From Manduca sexta (lineage: Eukaryota; Arthropoda; Insecta; Lepidoptera; Sphingidae): 64,000 bases of DNA. The stretch is taken from the NCBI RefSeq assembly GCF_014839805.1, contig NC_051126.1:2302609-2366608 (forward strand), in the 5' to 3' direction. The translations under genes were made by a program, and so were the position numbers. Positions 35,901-49,057 of the stretch are shown in pieces (position 1 is the first letter of the stretch; each line of letters opens with the position of its first letter). The notes beneath the pieces were generated by a model. The model was given only the letters and a program-made list of their open reading frames with translations. It was not told where the DNA came from and searched no databases.

Positions 35901-37406
35901 ACGGCATATCCCGGCGGTGTATTGACTGCACCTTTGCGGCGCCACAGCAACGACAAGTATATTCCTTAGACGAGCTGTCCAGTTTGTAAGTTATGTAGAT
36001 TATTATTAACATACCCACAATGTGGGAAATATTTTGCCAAAGTTAAAGAAAACAGTTTAACAATAATAATAATCTGAACATGTTTACTCAACTTCTAAAT
36101 TATATTTTAGGTTTCAAGGCTGGAATGAGTTTATGCTGCCTGCTGGAGATCAGCTTATAGAGAGGTTCACAGATAACAACATGACATGACCCGACCAACG
36201 CTGCAAGAAGTCATTCACTCACTTCAGGAGTATATATAAACGTGCTGCAGCTTTATCAAATTCTTGTTTTTATTTTGGGATGCCAAGAATATATACCTCT
36301 ATTAAAAGTATACATCTATATAAAAATATGCATCGGATTTCGTATTTCTGGTTTTATTTTTCTTTCCCTGTGATAATGAACTATTAGCCTAATAAAGATG
36401 TGAAGTGAGTTCCTGGGTTCGATTTCCAGGCCAAGCAACATTTTATCTCGGTATTTTTAACATGAGTTGCCTGGGATCGGAATCCTCCAAATAGGGTTCG
36501 CGTCAGGCATAAGGCCGGTCATAAAAACTAAGCTGAATCTATTCTACAATATGTGTTGACGCCATATTGGAGTGAGATAATTGTAGGTAGAAATAACGAT
36601 TAGGTAATCCATGTAATAGAATAAGTCGTAAGTCAGATAAACATATACACAAAAGGTCAGGTAAAATATGTATGCTCCGTGAAAAAGCTAATATTCCGCC
36701 ATACTATGTTAGAAGTTTTATTGGAGTTTCGTCTTATCAGATATGTTAGTACCTATCAGTTTCTTATGAGGGCAATTGAAGCTAGGTGAAAAGACCGTCC
36801 ACTAATCGCTTATAGCAATAACAAGTAGGTACTGCAATGTTGAACTTAATCAGGCACGTAGGTACTTTCTACCTTACATTATTGCAGTCCATACTTAACC
36901 TCAAAATAACCGCGCTATAAAAATTCTGATTACTCCGAACTCCCATCTAATATCCAATTGTTTTCAATTTGTATAAAAATTACGATATATTCTCTATAGT
37001 TTTGTCAAGGTTTTGTACAGACGCAAGCGTAGCCCAACTCTCATACAAAAATGGGCATTCTCCTTTGGTATGGAAACAGTTTAAGACCCTGGGAAGAACA
37101 AAGGCTCCCGGGAAACTACTACTTTTATAACGGAAAACTTTAGCCTGAAAAACTTTATAACGCGGGCGGAGCCGCGGGCAAAAGCTAGTAACTTATATAA
37201 CTATGTACATTTTAATGAATTATTGCCTAGGTTCCCGCTTCGCCGTCCTGGCCGCGAAGGTGTTCCTGGCGCGGTTCGTGCGGCGCCACCGCACGCGAGC
37301 GCCGCGCGCCGCCTGCCGCCTCTCGCCGCGCGCCTTCATCCTGCGGCCCGCCGACGGCTACCACCTCATCGTAGAACCTAGATTTCAAAATAATAATAAA
37401 CTTTAA
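23976..37406 (+). CDS. Cytochrome P450 (CYP3-clan, CYP9-like), complete, ten exons
   Basis: A microsomal haem monooxygenase. Exons: 23976-24169, 25153-25316, 26961-27115, 27488-27661, 28198-28336, 28734-28778, 29636-29851, 32462-32562, 33615-33783, 37231-37406. They total 1533 nt, 510 residues, and phases agree at every junction. Residues 1-15 form a hydrophobic ER anchor (MWWLVLLLVMCLLYY). Seen in order: WxxxR helix C (W123-R127), I-helix AGYDTT (307-312), ExxR (E363-R366), PERF (425-428) and the haem loop FGTGPRHCIG with Cys451. The DPLFGRNL and LSPAFSGARCRNM region is typical of insect CYP3-clan enzymes near CYP9; the exact subfamily and substrate cannot be read from sequence. Exon 6 is only 45 nt. 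Exon 10 is strikingly GC-rich compared with the rest, and AATAAA (37395-37400) lies just before the TAA stop. Several introns carry transposons, the last one 3.4 kb long. Confidence 0.95.
24722..25090. repeat. Dispersed repeat in P450 intron 1
   Basis: Begins with TTTTTAACCGACTTCAAAAA then GGAGGAGATT, and ends GCCTTCAAAAACCACTAAAA through CCAATTTTGAAGTC. The two modules also make up 31726-32384, but there the second module is in the opposite orientation. Confidence 0.6.
25502..25690 (+). mobile_element. Short non-autonomous Helitron in P450 intron 2
   Basis: It starts TCTATACTAATATTACAAAG preceded by A and ends GGTTAGAGCTAG followed by T, the 5'-TC, 3'-CTAG and A/T insertion pattern of Helitrons. 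The near-terminal GTGGGCAGAGCC is a weak remnant of the usual GC-rich hairpin. 189 bp, non-coding. Confidence 0.75.
27835..28065 (-). repeat. SINE-like repeat in P450 intron 4
   Basis: Reverse-orientation copy of the 8890-9150 family: CCTGGCAGTAAGTGGAGTGG, CGGCAGTCGCCGTAATTATG, CTTGTGTACGGTGGTCCCTA, ending TATATCCTACCACCAG. Confidence 0.65.
29051..29375 (+). repeat. tRNA-headed SINE with inverted 5' part (P450 intron 6)
   Basis: The body from about 29165 (CTTTGTGAATTATCGCTTGC) to TATATAATACAGGGCTTTTA with an ATT tail is in plus orientation, like 6393-6645. The tRNA-like head (29051-29163; on the minus strand GATGGCCTAGTTGGTTGT and B box GGTTCAAATCC) is inverted. The two pieces meet at the shared word CTTTGTG. 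Confidence 0.7.
29410..29545 (+). repeat. Partial SINE-like repeat in P450 intron 6
   Basis: GGCCGGCATAATTGTGTCAA, CTCGTCAGTCGACATCCTAT and CATCAGGTGCAGTGGAG are the 3' half of the 8890-9150 family. Confidence 0.65.
31726..32384 (+). repeat. Dispersed repeat in P450 intron 7
   Basis: Starts AACCGACTTCAAAAAAAGGA and ends with GAGTGGTTTTTGAAGGCGG. Internal sub-repeats such as AACATCTTTTCCCC occur twice (near 32050 and 32190), so part of it is tandemly duplicated. Related to 24722-25090. Confidence 0.6.
34377..34424 (+). repeat. (GTTT)n microsatellite
   Basis: About twelve GTTT units, inside the 5' end of Helitron A. The mirror (CAAA)n tract is at about 54067-54124 in Helitron B, so the tract is part of the element. 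Confidence 0.95.
34430..34925 (+). repeat. Minisatellite, about four 123-bp units
   Basis: The word GGAGC(G/A) after CCAATA recurs at 34537, 34660, 34784 and 34907, giving a period of 123-124 bp. Each unit contains AACTACCGGT, TTGCGTTGGATAGCCC and CTATAGGCTATATATCATCA. The same unit is repeated about seven times in Helitron B. Confidence 0.93.
35856..36189 (+). pseudogene. Two-exon coding fragment nested in transposons, unrecognised
   Basis: Exon a, 35856-35995, follows TTTAATTAAG and ends AGT TT before a consensus donor GTAAGT. In one frame it reads about 45 residues including RRCIDCTFAAPQQRQVYS then LDELSS. Exon b, 36111-36189, follows a good acceptor (AATTATATTTTAG). In the matching phase it reads FQGWNEFMLPAGDQLIERF then TDNNMT and stop. 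The intron is 115 bp. The same phase, both splice sites and a GC content well above the surroundings support real coding origin. There is no start codon and I do not recognise the family. It is probably the 3' end of a host gene captured as genomic DNA. It could instead be spliced onto P450 exon 9, but in that phase exon b gives only a short tail (stop after about 16 residues). Confidence 0.4.
36405..36560 (+). repeat. Partial tRNA-derived SINE
   Basis: B-box-like CTGGGTTCGATTTCCAGG, then CAACATTTTATCTCGGTATT and a degraded body, resembling 17575-17800. The A-box half is missing. Confidence 0.45.
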
Positions 37407-37439
37407 TTATAACTGCAGTTTTATTTTGCTCTGATCAAT

Positions 37440-37758
37440 GGCCTTATTCTCTATGACACTGCAAACGCGTAACGCGGCCGTGTCATGTTATTTGTGTGAA
37501 ATTTGTGTGGAATTGTATTCTGTATGCCAATTTCTATTGTATTGAACGTGACGCGATACGTTACGAGCTTGTTACGCACTGGGCCCTTATTCTGTATGAT
37601 AGTGTAAACTCGTAACGCGGCCGTGTCATGTTATCTCCGAGAAATGTGCGTGGAATGGTATTCTGTAAGTCAAATTTCTTTAGTCCTAAACATGACGCGT
37701 TGTGTTACGTGCTTGTTACGCACTGTTAAAATAACGTGCGGGATAGAGAATAAGGCCC
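37440..37758. repeat. Tandem/inverted repeat just downstream of P450
   Basis: The outer ends GGCCTTATTCTCTAT and ATAGAGAATAAGGCC are perfect inverted repeats. Inside, two diverged direct copies of about 145 bp (each with CTCGTAACGCGGCCGTGTCA or similar, GTATTCTGTA and GCTTGTTACGCACTG) lie head to tail. Probably a MITE that has undergone internal duplication. It is rich in ACGCG words. Confidence 0.65.
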
Positions 37759-39693
37759 CAGAATATAAACTCAGCCCCTCATCATCTCACTGTTTTCGAC
37801 TAAAGTGAAATTTTGACATGTTAAATAATTACAAACTATCCGAAATTTCGGGTATATCCGAAATTTTGGACGAAGTGTGGATGCAATGCGAAACTTTAAC
37901 AAAAAAGAGCAAATACTTACGAAATAAAGGCTTACTTTACTACAGTAAATTATTTTTATTATGTATATTACATTAACTTGTAATTAATTTATTAAAATCA
38001 AAGTTTCTGGAGTCTCCTTTACTTCCAAAGACATAGTGAATGAAGCGTACTAGGCTAGGCGGTAGGTAGCAAGATGAGGCAAGATTTCCAATGCGAAAAA
38101 TAATCTAAAAAATAGATTAGCTTTTTAGAAACATGCATTCAAGACACCATCCTTAAATTATCAACGTATCCTAAATAAAAATAGTAGATTATTAATAAGG
38201 CACATTTTTGCTCTGAGGGCCTCGCGTCAGGTAAGGCTGCCACTGGCTCTACTCTGCTCCATGATCTAGGGCCGACGCTTCCAGCATCCAACAGACATCT
38301 AGCAATCTTACCTATCCTCCAGTCTTGATCAGAATCTGAGATATGGCAAAGATATTTTAGCCCAGATCTATTCGTTCATAATTTCTACGTTGAATGTCAT
38401 TAAACAAAGAAAAATGGATATAACTATCGGACTAACGATAACTGCAATGACAATTGCGTATGGCAAAATATTTGCCATTCTAATTGTAACACATAAATTA
38501 TAGGGTATAAAGGAATTCCACAAACCAATAACAACTAATATTCAAACAGATTTTGATGTAGTGGACAAATAGCAGTTTTAGCAATATGCTAAAACACCTA
38601 TTCGTTTTGAATAAGTGGCTTCGGTACTATGTTCTTTCAGAGTAACGACGAGAATTGCTGCATTTCTCACTTTATATGAAAGCTTATACGTTAATGGGCC
38701 TTGATCATCACTTAGCATTAGATTTCCCAACCTATTGAGTGCTTACTTTATGCTGCAAAAAAAATTTCAATCGTTTGAACAACTGGTGTTATTTCACATT
38801 AGCATATCGACAGAGTTTTGCTAATTCTAAATAAATGTTAAATGTGGATCCTGATCTCACTTATGACCCTAAAAACCTACCAATTAAAATATTAAATCAA
38901 GTTGCAAAATAATCCTTTATTACAAATTCACTACGTATAACTTATTTCAATTTCGCTTTAGATTAACAAATTGCCAAACAACCGAACGGCCACCCGCCCA
39001 CAACACGAAATATAAGCGAAATCTTTCCACGCATCCATTATCCGCGCCCACAATGGCGTGTCAACAGCCAACGGGCATTCAGCCGAAAACTATAGGCATT
39101 GTATCTGAGGATCCTATTTTTCACCACGCCAAGGTTTAAAATACAACGTTACAAAATCTTTTCATCCTGGTTCCGTATTGTATAACATGGATTGAATCGC
39201 ACTGGTGGATAAACTGTTCCCTATTGTTCGAATATCGAATTTAAAGAGTATTATTGTCAGCGAGTCGCGTTCCAGACTTCCTTTCATTTATTTCTACTGA
39301 GTAGTTCTTGGGGTGGCTGCAGCATTTAAACCAACTGCAACGGAGGAATGTTTATGCTATTACCTGAATTACTACTTCTCGAATGCAAGCTCAAGTTACT
39401 TACCGTTAAAGGTGCTCTATTGCCAGAGTTAAAACTCCTGTCGAAGTGGTCGTTAAAGTGTTTTATTCCTGTGAGGATAATGAACCGTACCTCGAGGTTA
39501 GTGCATTGCACTCCAGTCCATTCCAAAAACAGTGAGGTCCAACGCAAAACGCTGTTTTTCTTAATGGCTGACAAAATGACTCTAACTCGTTTAAGTACCT
39601 ACTCTCACTCCACCTTTAGAGAGAACCTAAATATTTAGAAAGGAGCTTTAACGGACGCATTGAATATATAGATAATAATATCTAGGAACTTAC

Positions 39694-40059
39694 TTAAGGC
39701 GATACCTCAAGGTCCATTTTCATACATTTTGTTTCGCCTTTAATCTGGGTAACTAAACAAGTATTGGCAAGTAAAGAATTTAAATTCACGTCTAGTTAGT
39801 GATTAGTTCTCGCAGTTGAAGAAAAATGTAAAAATAATTAATAATCATGGATATTTCGGCCTTTAAAATTTCGTCATATTAAATTTTAAAGGCCGAAATA
39901 TCCATGATTATTAATTATTTTTACGTTTTTTCTTCAACTGCGAGAACTAATCACTAACTAGACGTGAATTTAAATTCTTTACTTGCCAATACTTGTTTAG
40001 TTACCCAGATTAAAGCCGAAACAAAATGTATGAAAATGGACCTTGAGGTATCGCCTTAA
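39694..40059. mobile_element. Palindromic MITE with TTAA target site, copy 1
   Basis: TTAA at 39694-39697 and 40056-40059 flanks a near-perfect inverted repeat with arms of about 170 bp, ends GGCGATACCTCAAGG, centred near 39876. TTAA duplication is characteristic of piggyBac-like elements; no transposase is present. Copy 2 is at 60400-60682. Confidence 0.85.
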
Positions 40060-42186
40060 CAAAGAGAATTATAATATTATAGATTACTTAATTACTGACA
40101 TCTTTCTTAATAAACCCTAATCCAGTACTCGTTTCAAATAGAACCTCAAAGAACTGGCAAACACATTCGTCTTTAGAGTAGGAACATGTGAAAAATGTTC
40201 TAAAGTTTCCTATATTGGACACTGGAAAACCCTTTTTCCTCTCTACCTTTAATGTTTATATTACTGAGCAAAACCTCTAAAATATTTTAAATATTACGCA
40301 AAACAAAGCATAATCAATGATCTATAACGCATTTGTATAAACAAGGTTTAAAAAAGCTAATGAGCGAACTGAACCCAAAAATAAATTTCGTGCACAATGC
40401 AAAGAATTACAAAAATGGCTGAGATAATGGCGACGCCACGGGCTCTCGCGCGCGGAACTCTGTCGCTACATCGCGCCAATAATGCCCACAATACTTTCAT
40501 TATATCATTTTAATTACTAGCTTTTTAATTTAATAGCCATTCGTATGCAATTTCGCCGCAGTTTTAATATTGAATAAGTAATAAAAAGTTCTGGCTGAAG
40601 TTGCCAACCGCTTGCCTTGGGGTAGTTTTTTTATGCAGAGGCAGAGGCAAACAGCTATAGTGCCTTGATAGTAATATCTCTGCTATTGTGCAAAGTATTC
40701 TAGAAACAAGTTAAATATAAAAATAAAACTGTATGCGTTAATTACTTTTTCGAAATGTTACGGAAAATAAACACATTGTGGCATTTTAAATGGTTCTCAT
40801 GTGAAACTTTATACTTGGCCTTACGGTTATCACATCACGACAATTAGTAGGAACGACTTAAATTGTTCTCTGAAGCGGGAAGATTCTCGAGATTTCACAA
40901 TTGTACGAGTATGTGCATACAATGTACGTGCCTATTATTCAGTTATGTCGCAGTGTTCTCTCTAATTTATTTAACCTGCATTGTTTTAATATGGCTGTTT
41001 TGTATCTACTTACCTAATAAATATGTTCACATTATTATTATTCACTAGCTTTTTCTATCAGACACGCAGTTGCGTAAATGTCCATTCTCTGAATAAAGTC
41101 ACTCCATAATATTTCTGTGATAAAAGTCTTCTGCTTATAATATTAACCCGTCCCTATTCAACTACCCACTCATGCTGTCGAAACGCGACTCTTCACTACC
41201 ACTCAATCAGAATTAATTTACAAATCGGTATGAATTTAATTATGATAAAACCTTAGCCCCTTGATATTAAAAAATTAAACGTAGAATATTTCCGATAAAT
41301 GAATTTATAAATGGAATATCAGCCAGCAGTCGGCGAAGGCCGGTTGTGCCCGAGTGTGATCGACATCCGACAATGCGAGCCGTATCCCGGGGCATTTCAA
41401 CTTTAATTAAACTGTCAGTCGCCCCGTGATGATCGTGTGTCCGATGCACCATTTTAGAGGTAAAAATTGCACGCAACGAAATGGTATTTTTTAATATTTT
41501 AATGTACATCGATGGTGGAAAATCACAGGATAATCACAGGTGAACTGGTTATTTCCGTGTATTCGCTTTTACTAGTGACTCCGCCTGCGTTAATCGTATT
41601 CCGGATTTGTACCGGAAATAAAACCCTAAATTACAATGGGGTAGTCCATAATCGTAACGCATAAGTTTACGTAATACATTCCAAAGACTATACCAATTTG
41701 TAACTACGCTTTGATGACTAATGGCAAGAATAAACCAATCACGCTAACTCATCTGTAAGCATGTCGAACAAACTTTAATCCATTTTAGCTGTGGTCTGTT
41801 GGTAGCGGATAAAAATTAATATCGTTTATTGGAAAAATCTTAGCGGAAGGGAAGCGAAGTGTTCCACCACCAATCGCGCTTGGACCGCATGGGATATCCA
41901 ACGGAAGAACTATATTTCTTTGTATGTCACCACCCTATTTACCAACGCTTCGTAAGCATCTTGCCTATGAAACTGTTAAAATCAAATCAAAAAAGTGACA
42001 ATTTTTGACGTCCGCTTTGGTGCTTCACACCGGCACTATGATTAACGGTCCTGCAAAGAGCTATGTACCGCCCGGAGCCGCGCGTGCGTTAAGGCCACCA
42101 CTAAAGGTATCAGTGAACAAGACACCTACAAGTTAAATATTTTTAGATAAAACCTAATTTTCAAGTATGGACTTATTACTTAATTG

Positions 42187-42365
42187 CTGTCGTTGGATTA
42201 CCTCAGTGGTGTCGGTAGGTACTTAGAGGTAATGATTGACACGCAGAGATCTCGGGTTCGAATCCCGGGTCGGTCAAAGTGATATTCAGTTTTTCTTTTC
42301 AGTATCAGTCTGGTTTCTGCGTTTTGTGTCCGATATGACGACAGACTTGTCCTCTTCTCACTCTC
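42187..42365 (+). repeat. tRNA-derived SINE
   Basis: B-box GGGTTCGAATCCCGGGTCGG, GTCAAAGTGATATTCAG and TTTGTGTCCGATATGACGAC match the 17575-17800 family in order. Confidence 0.65.
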
Positions 42366-42639
42366 ACTGAAAATACAGTAACTTTTCTTTAAATCGCTTT
42401 AGCTGTATGCCAACCTTAGAAAAAACAACATCCGGTTAAGTGCGAGTATATTTCATTAAAATAAATGAAAGGCTAAATTTGAATTACGTTATTATGCACT
42501 TAAGTAGGTCAATAATCTACCTACTTTATAGGCCAAAGCACAATATATGAGACTTGACTGAGGCTTTTAAAAATAAAGTTGACTACGATTGGTGATACAG
42601 TCCAGAGTTTAATACTAGTTACTTTTTCTCCCTTTGGAT

Positions 42640-42705
42640 TGGGAGCGTTTGGACAATGACAGCAGGGTATCCCCGTCCTGTCGTAAGGCAACTAATAAAG
42701 ATTTC
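42640..42705 (-). repeat. Short non-LTR retrotransposon fragment
   Basis: GGGTATCCCCGTCCTGTCGT followed by AAGGCAACTA is the reverse of the TAGTCGCC...ACGACAGG...GGGGATACC block at 9950. Only about 65 bp is recognisable. Confidence 0.45.
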
Positions 42706-43329
42706 GGATCATATTAAATCTATACTTATATTATATCGACGTATATAAATGAATATTGAAAAAGAAGTACTTAAGCAATAAAAAAGAAAAGGGTTACTAA
42801 AGAAAAGTAGGTACTATTACCTACTTAAGACTCAAGTCAGTGTGTTTATTCGTTTGTCTCTTGGATACACATTTTATACATCTGAGCTTAAAAGGTAGCA
42901 GAGCAACAGACACAAAACAAACAATAACTGTAATGAAAAATATATCTTTGAGTATTCATAAAAATATTGTTGGCATATTTTACTAAATTATTTTATTAAA
43001 TTTTAATACGTTACTAGTTTTTAATACGTTACAGATTATTATATTATTATATATTTGAAGTTTCCGAACGTAAATTTTCTGACAGTTGACACATATTTTG
43101 ACTGCAGTGTGTAATTTTTTGGTGAATATATTTGGCGCCAAACGTACGTTCAATGGAGCATTATTAAAATCGTTTCCTCAGCCTAAAATGCACGGCTGCT
43201 TCTTATATAAGTAGTTAAATACACCTTTTGTTTTAAGTATATTGTGGATTATAAATCATTACCATTACGCATCGCAAAAGCTATTCTTTTTTATATAGGG
43301 ATTGTAAGCAGTGGTGGACAAAATTAACA

Positions 43330-45449
43330 ATGCCCATCATGAAACCTGTTAGTAATGTGGCTCGGGTAGCGGGCAGGAGACCATTTAGAGTGTCCATAGA
43401 AGGTAACATAGGCTCAGGAAAGTCTACATGCATAAAGTTTTTTGAGAAATATCAAAACGTGGAAACACATACGGTAAGTCTTCTTATATTATAGCCTTCA
43501 TTACGCCAAAATAATATAATAACGTCTAAATTTGTGCAGAAGCATAGAAACTACCTACTACACTAAATAAATTTTCCAGCCGTGTTTCTAATTTTATGCA
43601 TAGAACAGAACAAAATCTGTTTAGTATGTGTGTGTTAAACAAAAACAATTTGCTGTCTCACTATTACAAAATTGCATGTTTTTAATTATGCCGGAAAAAT
43701 GTGATAAATCATTTCCATCATGGTAAAGATTAGAAATGATAAGTCATAGTTCTCCTTTATTTATCTTTCTGGAATATTGGAAATTTTTACTGAAAAATAC
43801 ATACAATAATATCTGTTGAATTGTTAATTCATATATTATGAAAATGACAACTGACAGTGAAAAAGAAATTGTCTCTATATATATGCATTACATCTACTCT
43901 ATTGTTGTACGAAACAAAAACAGGAATTACATTTTAAAGATTTACCAAATTAAATGATAATTAAATATGTAATCTATGTTTTCAGGAACCTCTCAATGAA
44001 TGGCGTGATGTGAGCGGCCACAATCTGCTCGGTCTCATGTACAGTGACATGAACAAGTGGATGTTTCCATTCCAGCACTACGTCCACCTCAGCAGGCTGA
44101 AGATACAGACAAGCCCACCATCTAACCCTAACATCACTGTCAAGATGTTTGAAAGGTAAGAACAGTTTCTTTTTTTATATTCAACTTGGTAATATTATTA
44201 TTATTACAAATAGTTTATTACAAATCAGACTTACATAAGAGCTTAAATTATTATATTATTAGCTTGGTAATATGATAAAAAGGTTTTAAGGGAATAGCAA
44301 TTGATATTTTTCTATGCAATTGAATCATGAGATGAATGACACTGCGGCTGGGTTGCAAAAATTACCATGAATTTAAACTTTAAAACTGCTTTTATATTTT
44401 ACTTTGTGAAGTATTTTAAGGATACACATTCATGGTATCACTATGGAATTATATGGAGTCAATTTGATATTGTATAAATAAATTAAACCACATATGTGTC
44501 TTTACCTCTGCTAATATAATGCCAACATTCTTCCATGATCATGCAAAATTGGACTTTAGTGCCATGCCAATTTTATGTGTTAATAAATCATGGTTTATTA
44601 TATCAGGTCAGTACAAAACAGCCGGTTCTGTTTTGTGGAGAATGCCAAGAGACAGAACTTCCTTGAAGACCCTGAATACCACACATTATTGGCATGGTAT
44701 GACTACACAGAAAAGTGCCTTGATATAAGCCTGGATCTCATAGGTAAGCATTTGTTGTATGCTTATGTTTAAACTATTGTTTGTACAGGAAGTTTATATA
44801 ATGTTAATCTAAATAATATAGCTATAGGCAGATTGTGAATAAACAAGAAGCAATATGTGCATTGTAAGACTTATTTGTTTATAAACAAATGGTTAGTTCT
44901 GAAACTTTATTTGAATAATAATTTCTTATTTAACTTATTACTATTATTTTTATTTTGAAATAAATGTATAAGTAAATTATCCAAAAACTCATTTAATAAA
45001 ATGTCCTTTGTTTTTTCAGTTTATTTAAGGACATCCCCACAAGTTGTGTTTGACCGTATGTTAAAACGTGGCAGGGCTGAAGAATCTGAAGTGCCTTTGG
45101 ATTACTTGCAACAGGTAGCTATATAACTGTCTCTGTGAATACTTAATTAAAATAAACTGATTATGAAAGAAAAATAACTACATAAAAATCTGGCATAACA
45201 TTGTGTTTAATACATTACATGAAAATTAAAACATATAGCAATAACTATATATACCATCAATGAAATTGAGTAGTTAACCAAAATTAATATATTTTCTTTC
45301 AGGTGCATGAATCTTATGAAATGTGGTTCAACTCACAAGATGTAGGGTGTGAAGTGTTGACTATAGATGCTGACAAATCAATAGCTTGTGTAAAAGATGA
45401 TTTAGAAAGGTACACATACAAAGTATTGGGTGGAAATCACACTAATTAA
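43330..45449 (+). CDS. dNK: Deoxynucleoside kinase (dNK/TK2-like), complete, five exons
   Basis: Phosphorylates deoxynucleosides to monophosphates in the salvage pathway; insects have one multisubstrate enzyme of this family. Exons: 43330-43473, 43986-44155, 44607-44743, 45020-45114, 45303-45449. Together 693 nt, 230 residues, with phases agreeing. Seen: P-loop GNIGSGKST (25-33); EPLNEW from residue 49, whose Glu is the expected catalytic base position; FERS (103-106); and an Arg-rich lid with RTSPQVVFDR (154-163) and KRGRAEE (166-172). The start ATG is the first of two close in-frame ATGs (the second is codon 4) and gives a short N-terminus without an evident mitochondrial presequence. At 230 residues it is slightly shorter than fly dNK, mainly at the C-terminus. 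It is convergent with NDUFS8; the stop codons are 0.9 kb apart. Confidence 0.96.
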
Positions 45450-46360
45450 TTGTTAAAATTAAAAAAATATCAACATTTACAACCAGCATTATCGTAATCG
45501 TGTGTTAAATATTAGGATGTATTGTGACCAGTATGCAAAATGCTGATAAATGCTGCACGAAGGCAGCGCAAATTAGAAGGCGCCCTTAGTGCAAGATGCA
45601 ATCTCTAAAATACTCTAAAAAGTAATCTTACCAAAAACATTTAAATGCAATGATTAATTTAGTGTTATATCTGACAAATTATATTGAGGTTCAAATATTC
45701 ATAAACACTAGTAAGTTAAATACTGATTGAAATTACTTTTAATGCCAAGGAAGTTATTTTTATGTAAGAGGGAGTAATCACACTATAATTTGTTCTTCCA
45801 TATTTAATATTTAAGATTATTTTAAGGAAATTGTTTATACATATAAAATCGTTAGACTATAATTTTAAGTTATTGCTGATGACAAAGCTGCCTCATAGTA
45901 TTGCTTATTTTTAAATAATAAAACATGTTTGTAACTGAGATGATGTTTATTAATCACAAGGAGAAATAATAATTTACAATAATTCCTAGTTTTGAGGTCT
46001 ATTTTGTAACTGGAGTTTTCACTACCATAATGTGTTTTACATGTCATATTTAGGAATACAAACGTTTAAAAACTTACCTTCTTCATTTTATCCAGTCCTA
46101 TAAATGAAGGACTACTTAAAAATCATAGAAATTTTTTTTAACAAAACATAAAATATATTTAATAAATTAATATAATATAGAAGACAGGTAATGAAAAAAA
46201 AATACAATAATAATTATATATTTTGAACTTTACCTTATATACATACATGAAACTAAATTGATGCCTTGCGAACATTTTTATATTCATAGGTAACATAACC
46301 ATTCTAACCTCAGCTGCAAAATAGACCTCGAAATACATTTACTACCACACCTATAATGAT
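45450..46360. other. Convergent intergenic region dNK-NDUFS8
   Basis: AT-rich, holding the 3' UTRs of both genes. AATAAA-type words occur (for example near 45916 on the plus strand, and ATTAAA on the minus strand near 46159-46164), but cleavage sites cannot be set from sequence. Confidence 0.5.

Positions 46361-49057
<2,697 letters not shown>

Larger units (their letters stand above)
35136..37063. mobile_element. Insertion of 1.93 kb inside Helitron A with inverted ends
   Basis: Comparison with Helitron B shows that GAAATTTGG is split into GAAA and TTTGG by this segment. Its ends, GGACAATGCCCA and (reverse complement of the right end) GGAGAATGCCCA, are inverted repeats, with further similarity inward (TTGCGTC on both sides). 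No clear target duplication. It carries a two-exon coding fragment (35856-36189) and part of a SINE (36405-36560). The element class is unknown. Confidence 0.6.
34351..37188 (+). mobile_element. Helitron A (P450 intron 9), split by a second insertion
   Basis: The 5' end TCTATACTATTATATAAAGC is preceded by A. The 3' end has the GC hairpin GCGGGCGGAGCCGCGGGC, then CTAG (37185-37188) followed by T. The sequence is collinear with the uninterrupted Helitron B (52882-54151, minus) except that 35136-37063 is extra. It holds a GTTT microsatellite and a 123-bp minisatellite near its 5' end. No Rep/helicase gene is present, so it is non-autonomous. Its 3' end lies about 40 bp before P450 exon 10. Confidence 0.82.
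37407..43329. other. P450-dNK intergenic region, no gene
   Basis: Holds the repeat at 37440-37758, the palindromic MITE at 39694-40059, a SINE at 42187-42365 and a non-LTR fragment at 42640-42705. Short open frames near 39348-39638 and 41267-41509 overlap on both strands and show no domain or splice partner. The rest is AT-rich. Confidence 0.5.
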
